64,000 nt of DNA from Amaranthus tricolor. Taxonomy: Eukaryota > Streptophyta > Magnoliopsida > Caryophyllales > Amaranthaceae. The stretch spans positions 26,304,993 to 26,368,992 of the forward strand of contig NC_080048.1 in assembly GCF_026212465.1 (NCBI RefSeq). Direction: 5' to 3'. A program made the translations under genes and the position numbers. Shown piece by piece: positions 61,971 through 64,000 of this stretch; the stretch's first letter is position 1, and each line of letters starts with the position of its first letter. The notes under the pieces are model-generated. The model ran no database searches. It was not told the origin of the DNA and saw only the letters and a program-made list of their open reading frames with translations.

Positions 61971-62800
61971 CGCAGCAAAATTCCTTGTCAGGTAAGTCCC
62001 GACCCGCATGAAAAGCGTAACGATCTAGGCACTGTCTCAGAGAGAGGCTCGGTGAAATAAACATGTCCGTGAAGATGCAGAGTACCTGAACCTGGACAGA
62101 AAGACCCTATAAAGCTTTACTTTTCCCTGGGATTGGCTTTGGGCTTTAACTGCACGGCTTAGGTGGAAGGCGAAGGGACAATGTCAAGAAGAGCTAGAAT
62201 TCTAACCTTGTGTCAGGACCTACGAGCTAAGGGACAGTCTCAGGTAGACAGTTTCTATAGGGTGTAGGCTTCCCAAAAGGTAACATAGGTGTGCAAAGGT
62301 TTCCGTTGGCCGGACGGAGATTGGCCTTCGAGTGCAAAGGCAGAAGGGAGCTTGACTTTAAGACCCACCCATCGAGCAGGGACGAAAGATGGCCTTAGTG
62401 ATCCAATGGTGCTGAGTGGAAGGGTCGTCGCTTAACGGATAAAAGTTACTCTAGGGATAACAGACTGATCTTTCCCAAGAGTTCAGATCGACGGGAAGGT
62501 TTGGCACCTCGATGTCGGCTCTTCGCCACTTGAGGCTGTAGTATGTTCCAAGGGTTAGGTTGTTCGCCCATTCAAGCGGTACGTGAGCTGGGTTCAAAAC
62601 GTCGTAAGACAGTTCGGTCCTTATCCGATGTGGGCATTACTGCATTGAGAGGACCTTCCCCTAGTACGAGAGGACTGGGAAGGACGCACCTCTGGTGTAC
62701 CAGTTATTGTGCCCACGGTAAACGCTGGGTAGCCAAGTGCAGAGCGAATAACTGCTAAAAGCATCTAAGTAGTAAGCCCACCTCAAGATGAGTGCTCTCC
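61836..62800 (+). pseudogene. rrn23: plastid 23S rRNA, 3' part, pseudogene
   Basis: Conserved landmarks are present: GGCGGCCGTAACTATAACGG, GGGATAACAGACTGATC near the peptidyl-transferase region and the sarcin-ricin-like AGTACGAGAGGA (62663-62674). Mutations hit universally conserved positions, for example CCTAACGCAGCAAAATTCC near 61967 and the A in AACAGACTG. A deletion of about 40 nt relative to the plastid gene is visible around 62175-62190. The 5' two-thirds of 23S is absent. The 3' end is placed ~100 nt before 4.5S by analogy with tobacco. Confidence 0.92.
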
Positions 62801-62899
62801 TATCCCGACTTCCCCAGAGCCGCCAATAGCACAGCCGGGGCAACGATGGGTTCTTTGCCCCTGCTGGGATGGAGTGACAGAAGTTTTGAAAATTCAAGA

Positions 62900-63002
62900 G
62901 AAGCTCACGGCGAGACGATTCGTTTATCATTATGATAGGTGTCAAGTGGAAATGCAGTGATGTATGCAGCTGAGGAATCCTAACAGACCGATATATGTGA
63001 AC
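62900..63002 (+). pseudogene. rrn4.5: plastid 4.5S rRNA pseudogene
   Basis: 103 nt, the usual plastid length, starting GAAGCTCACGGCGAGACGA and containing GTCAAGTGGAAATGCAGTG and CAGCTGAGGAATCC. Several substitutions are visible, including near both ends. Confidence 0.88.
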
Positions 63003-63054
63003 CTTGTTCTTACATGGTCCGATCAATTGGATCGGACACTCGCCATCCATTTTT

Positions 63055-63118
63055 ATTGTTCAATTCTTTGACAACACGAAAAAATCATTGTTCAACTCTT
63101 TTGACAACATGAAAAAAC
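63055..63118 (+). repeat. 32-bp near-tandem duplication in the 4.5S-5S spacer
   Basis: attgttcaa...gacaacacgaaaa (63055-63086) is followed by attgttcaa...gacaacatgaaaa (63087-63118) with a few differences. It may have arisen in the plastid ancestor or after transfer. Confidence 0.85.
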
Positions 63119-63265
63119 AAAAGTTCTGCCCTCTCTTCCTATCTATATCTATACCAAGAGATGGAAGGGCGGAGGCCTTTGGTGTCCCCTCCAGTTAAGA
63201 ATTGGGGCCTCACCATCACAAGCTAATATGTCTTTCTCTCATGCCTTTCTTAGTTCGTGGTTCAA

Positions 63266-63387
63266 TATTCTGGTGTCCTAGGCGTAGAGGAACCATACCA
63301 ATCCATCCCGGACTTGGTGGTTAAACTTTACTGCGATAAAGATACTGTATGGGAGGTCCTGCGGAAAAACAGCTCGACGCCAAGATG
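63266..63387 (+). pseudogene. rrn5: plastid 5S rRNA pseudogene
   Basis: Starts TATTCTGGTGTCCTAGGCG and ends CTCGACGCCAAGATG, 122 nt, with the expected paired ends. Substitutions (for example GCGATAAAGAT and GTATGGGAGG) mark it as decayed. Confidence 0.9.
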
Positions 63388-63642
63388 ATACAAAGCTTAA
63401 CACCTCTCATTCTTATTACTTTTTTCAATATGAAAAGTAATAAGAATGAAAAGGTCGCCTTATTCAAAAACCCAATTATGACATTCCATCTCTCCCACTT
63501 CACACCTCGGAATGCACCATTCTTATTCTTATAGAGTAGAGAAAAACACGCTTTCACACCTTCGTAAACCGAAATGGCTGGGGAGAGGAAAGGTTCCTTT
63601 TTTGAGGATACCTTCGGAAACAGATCCAATGGAGGTGGGGTG

Positions 63643-63716
63643 GGGCTTGTAGCTCAGAGGATTAGAGCACGTGGCTACGAAACATGGTGTTGGGGGTTCG
63701 AATCCCTCCTCGCCCA
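63643..63716 (+). pseudogene. trnR-ACG: plastid tRNA-Arg (ACG) pseudogene
   Basis: 74 nt from GGGCTTGTAGCTCAGAGG to CCTCGCCCA with an intact acceptor stem and T-arm (GGGGGTTCGAATCCCTC). The anticodon loop CTACGAA keeps ACG. The 3' side of the anticodon stem reads ACATG, which breaks at least one pair, so it is not expected to be functional. Confidence 0.9.
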
Positions 63717-64000
63717 CAACCGACACCAAAGGAAAGGGAAGGACCTTACCCCTTTGGGATTAGGAAAATCATGATCGGGATAGAGAACCCATTTTTATGG
63801 AACTTGGGTGTTGGTGTTTTGTCGAAGTGGAATGGGCCTTACTTTTTTATTACGTGTTATCGTGAATGGACTTATACTTACATATAGTATGCCCAGATCA
63901 CCAACATAGTTTATTTTTTGTTTGTTTGTAGCAAAAATGCGTTCCTCATCATGTCATTAATATGTTTTATGTATACTCGCGGTAATTAGAGCCTCTCGGG
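63717..64000 (+). other. plastid trnR-trnN spacer, diverged
   Basis: Text such as aggaaagggaaggacctta and aaaatcatgatcgggatag matches the plastid spacer after trnR as I recall it. The match becomes uncertain past about 63860 and no trnN is reached. Confidence 0.6.

Larger units (their letters stand above)
61836..64000 (+). other. nuclear plastid DNA insertion (NUPT) from the inverted-repeat rRNA operon
   Basis: The order 23S 3' part, 4.5S, 5S, trnR-ACG and following spacer is the plastid rrn operon order. The left edge abuts satellite; the right edge is beyond or near the window end. The copy has many substitutions, deletions and a duplication compared with the plastid sequence as I remember it, so it is old and not a live plastid contig. 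Confidence 0.92.

Noticed and set aside
62543..63050. Frames on both strands across 23S/4.5S sequence
   Set aside because: They overlap rRNA pseudogenes and have no protein family support.
63529..63729. Minus frame GEEGFEPPTPCFVATCSNPL
   Set aside because: This is the antisense of the plastid tRNA-Arg region, a well-known spurious protein annotation.

Overview
The window is nuclear DNA of a flowering plant, probably a eudicot; I cannot name the species. It carries plant LTR retrotransposons (a chromodomain Ty3/gypsy element and a Sirevirus-type Ty1/copia element, both primed by initiator tRNA-Met), a long tandem satellite, MITEs and other DNA-transposon relics, one intron-containing host gene candidate, and a decayed piece of plastid ribosomal DNA. 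There are no bacterial-type operons. It looks like centromeric or pericentromeric heterochromatin and its border.

Layout. 1-10526: a Tekay/Del-type Ty3/gypsy element on the minus strand. The left LTR is cut by the window edge and the right LTR is complete (8350-10526). The coding region reads gag, protease, reverse transcriptase, RNase H, integrase, chromodomain, and is broken by several frameshifts and stops. An unusual acidic ORF lies between the primer-binding site and gag. 10527-41005: head-to-tail array of a ~170-bp AT-rich satellite, about 160 monomers by length. It is interrupted by a ~2.1-kb insertion (13264-15391) and a non-autonomous hAT element (25474-26666) with a perfect 8-bp target duplication made of satellite sequence. 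Two stretches (about 17.7-23.4 kb and 33.8-37.4 kb) have higher-order structure. 41006-50316: a minus-strand Sirevirus with coiled-coil gag, pol and an env-like ORF. Its left LTR has lost its outer ~33 bp at the satellite junction. 50317-52760: an orphan Athila-like gag fragment, a long-TIR element, an RNase H-like fragment and a MITE.

52887-56950 (minus): the best host gene candidate. Four exons with phase-consistent GT-AG introns encode about 221 residues: an N-terminal leader, one membrane segment, a GRF-type zinc finger split by an intron, and a coiled coil. 57669-60420: a Stowaway MITE, a Helitron-like element, a Mutator-like long-TIR element and a hAT transposase fragment. 61120-61835: a few strongly diverged copies of the same satellite. 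61836 to the end: a nuclear plastid insertion with the 3' part of 23S, then 4.5S, 5S and trnR-ACG, all mutated.

The satellite family lies on both sides of a ~20-kb transposon-and-gene island. The copies are much more diverged on the right, as expected at the edge of a homogenising array. Most nonsense mutations in the retroelements fit C-to-T changes, the mark of cytosine methylation and deamination. No complete autonomous element is intact. The most unusual items are the pre-gag acidic ORF, the zinc-finger gene with its membrane segment, the satellite higher-order repeats, and the truncated Sirevirus/satellite junction.
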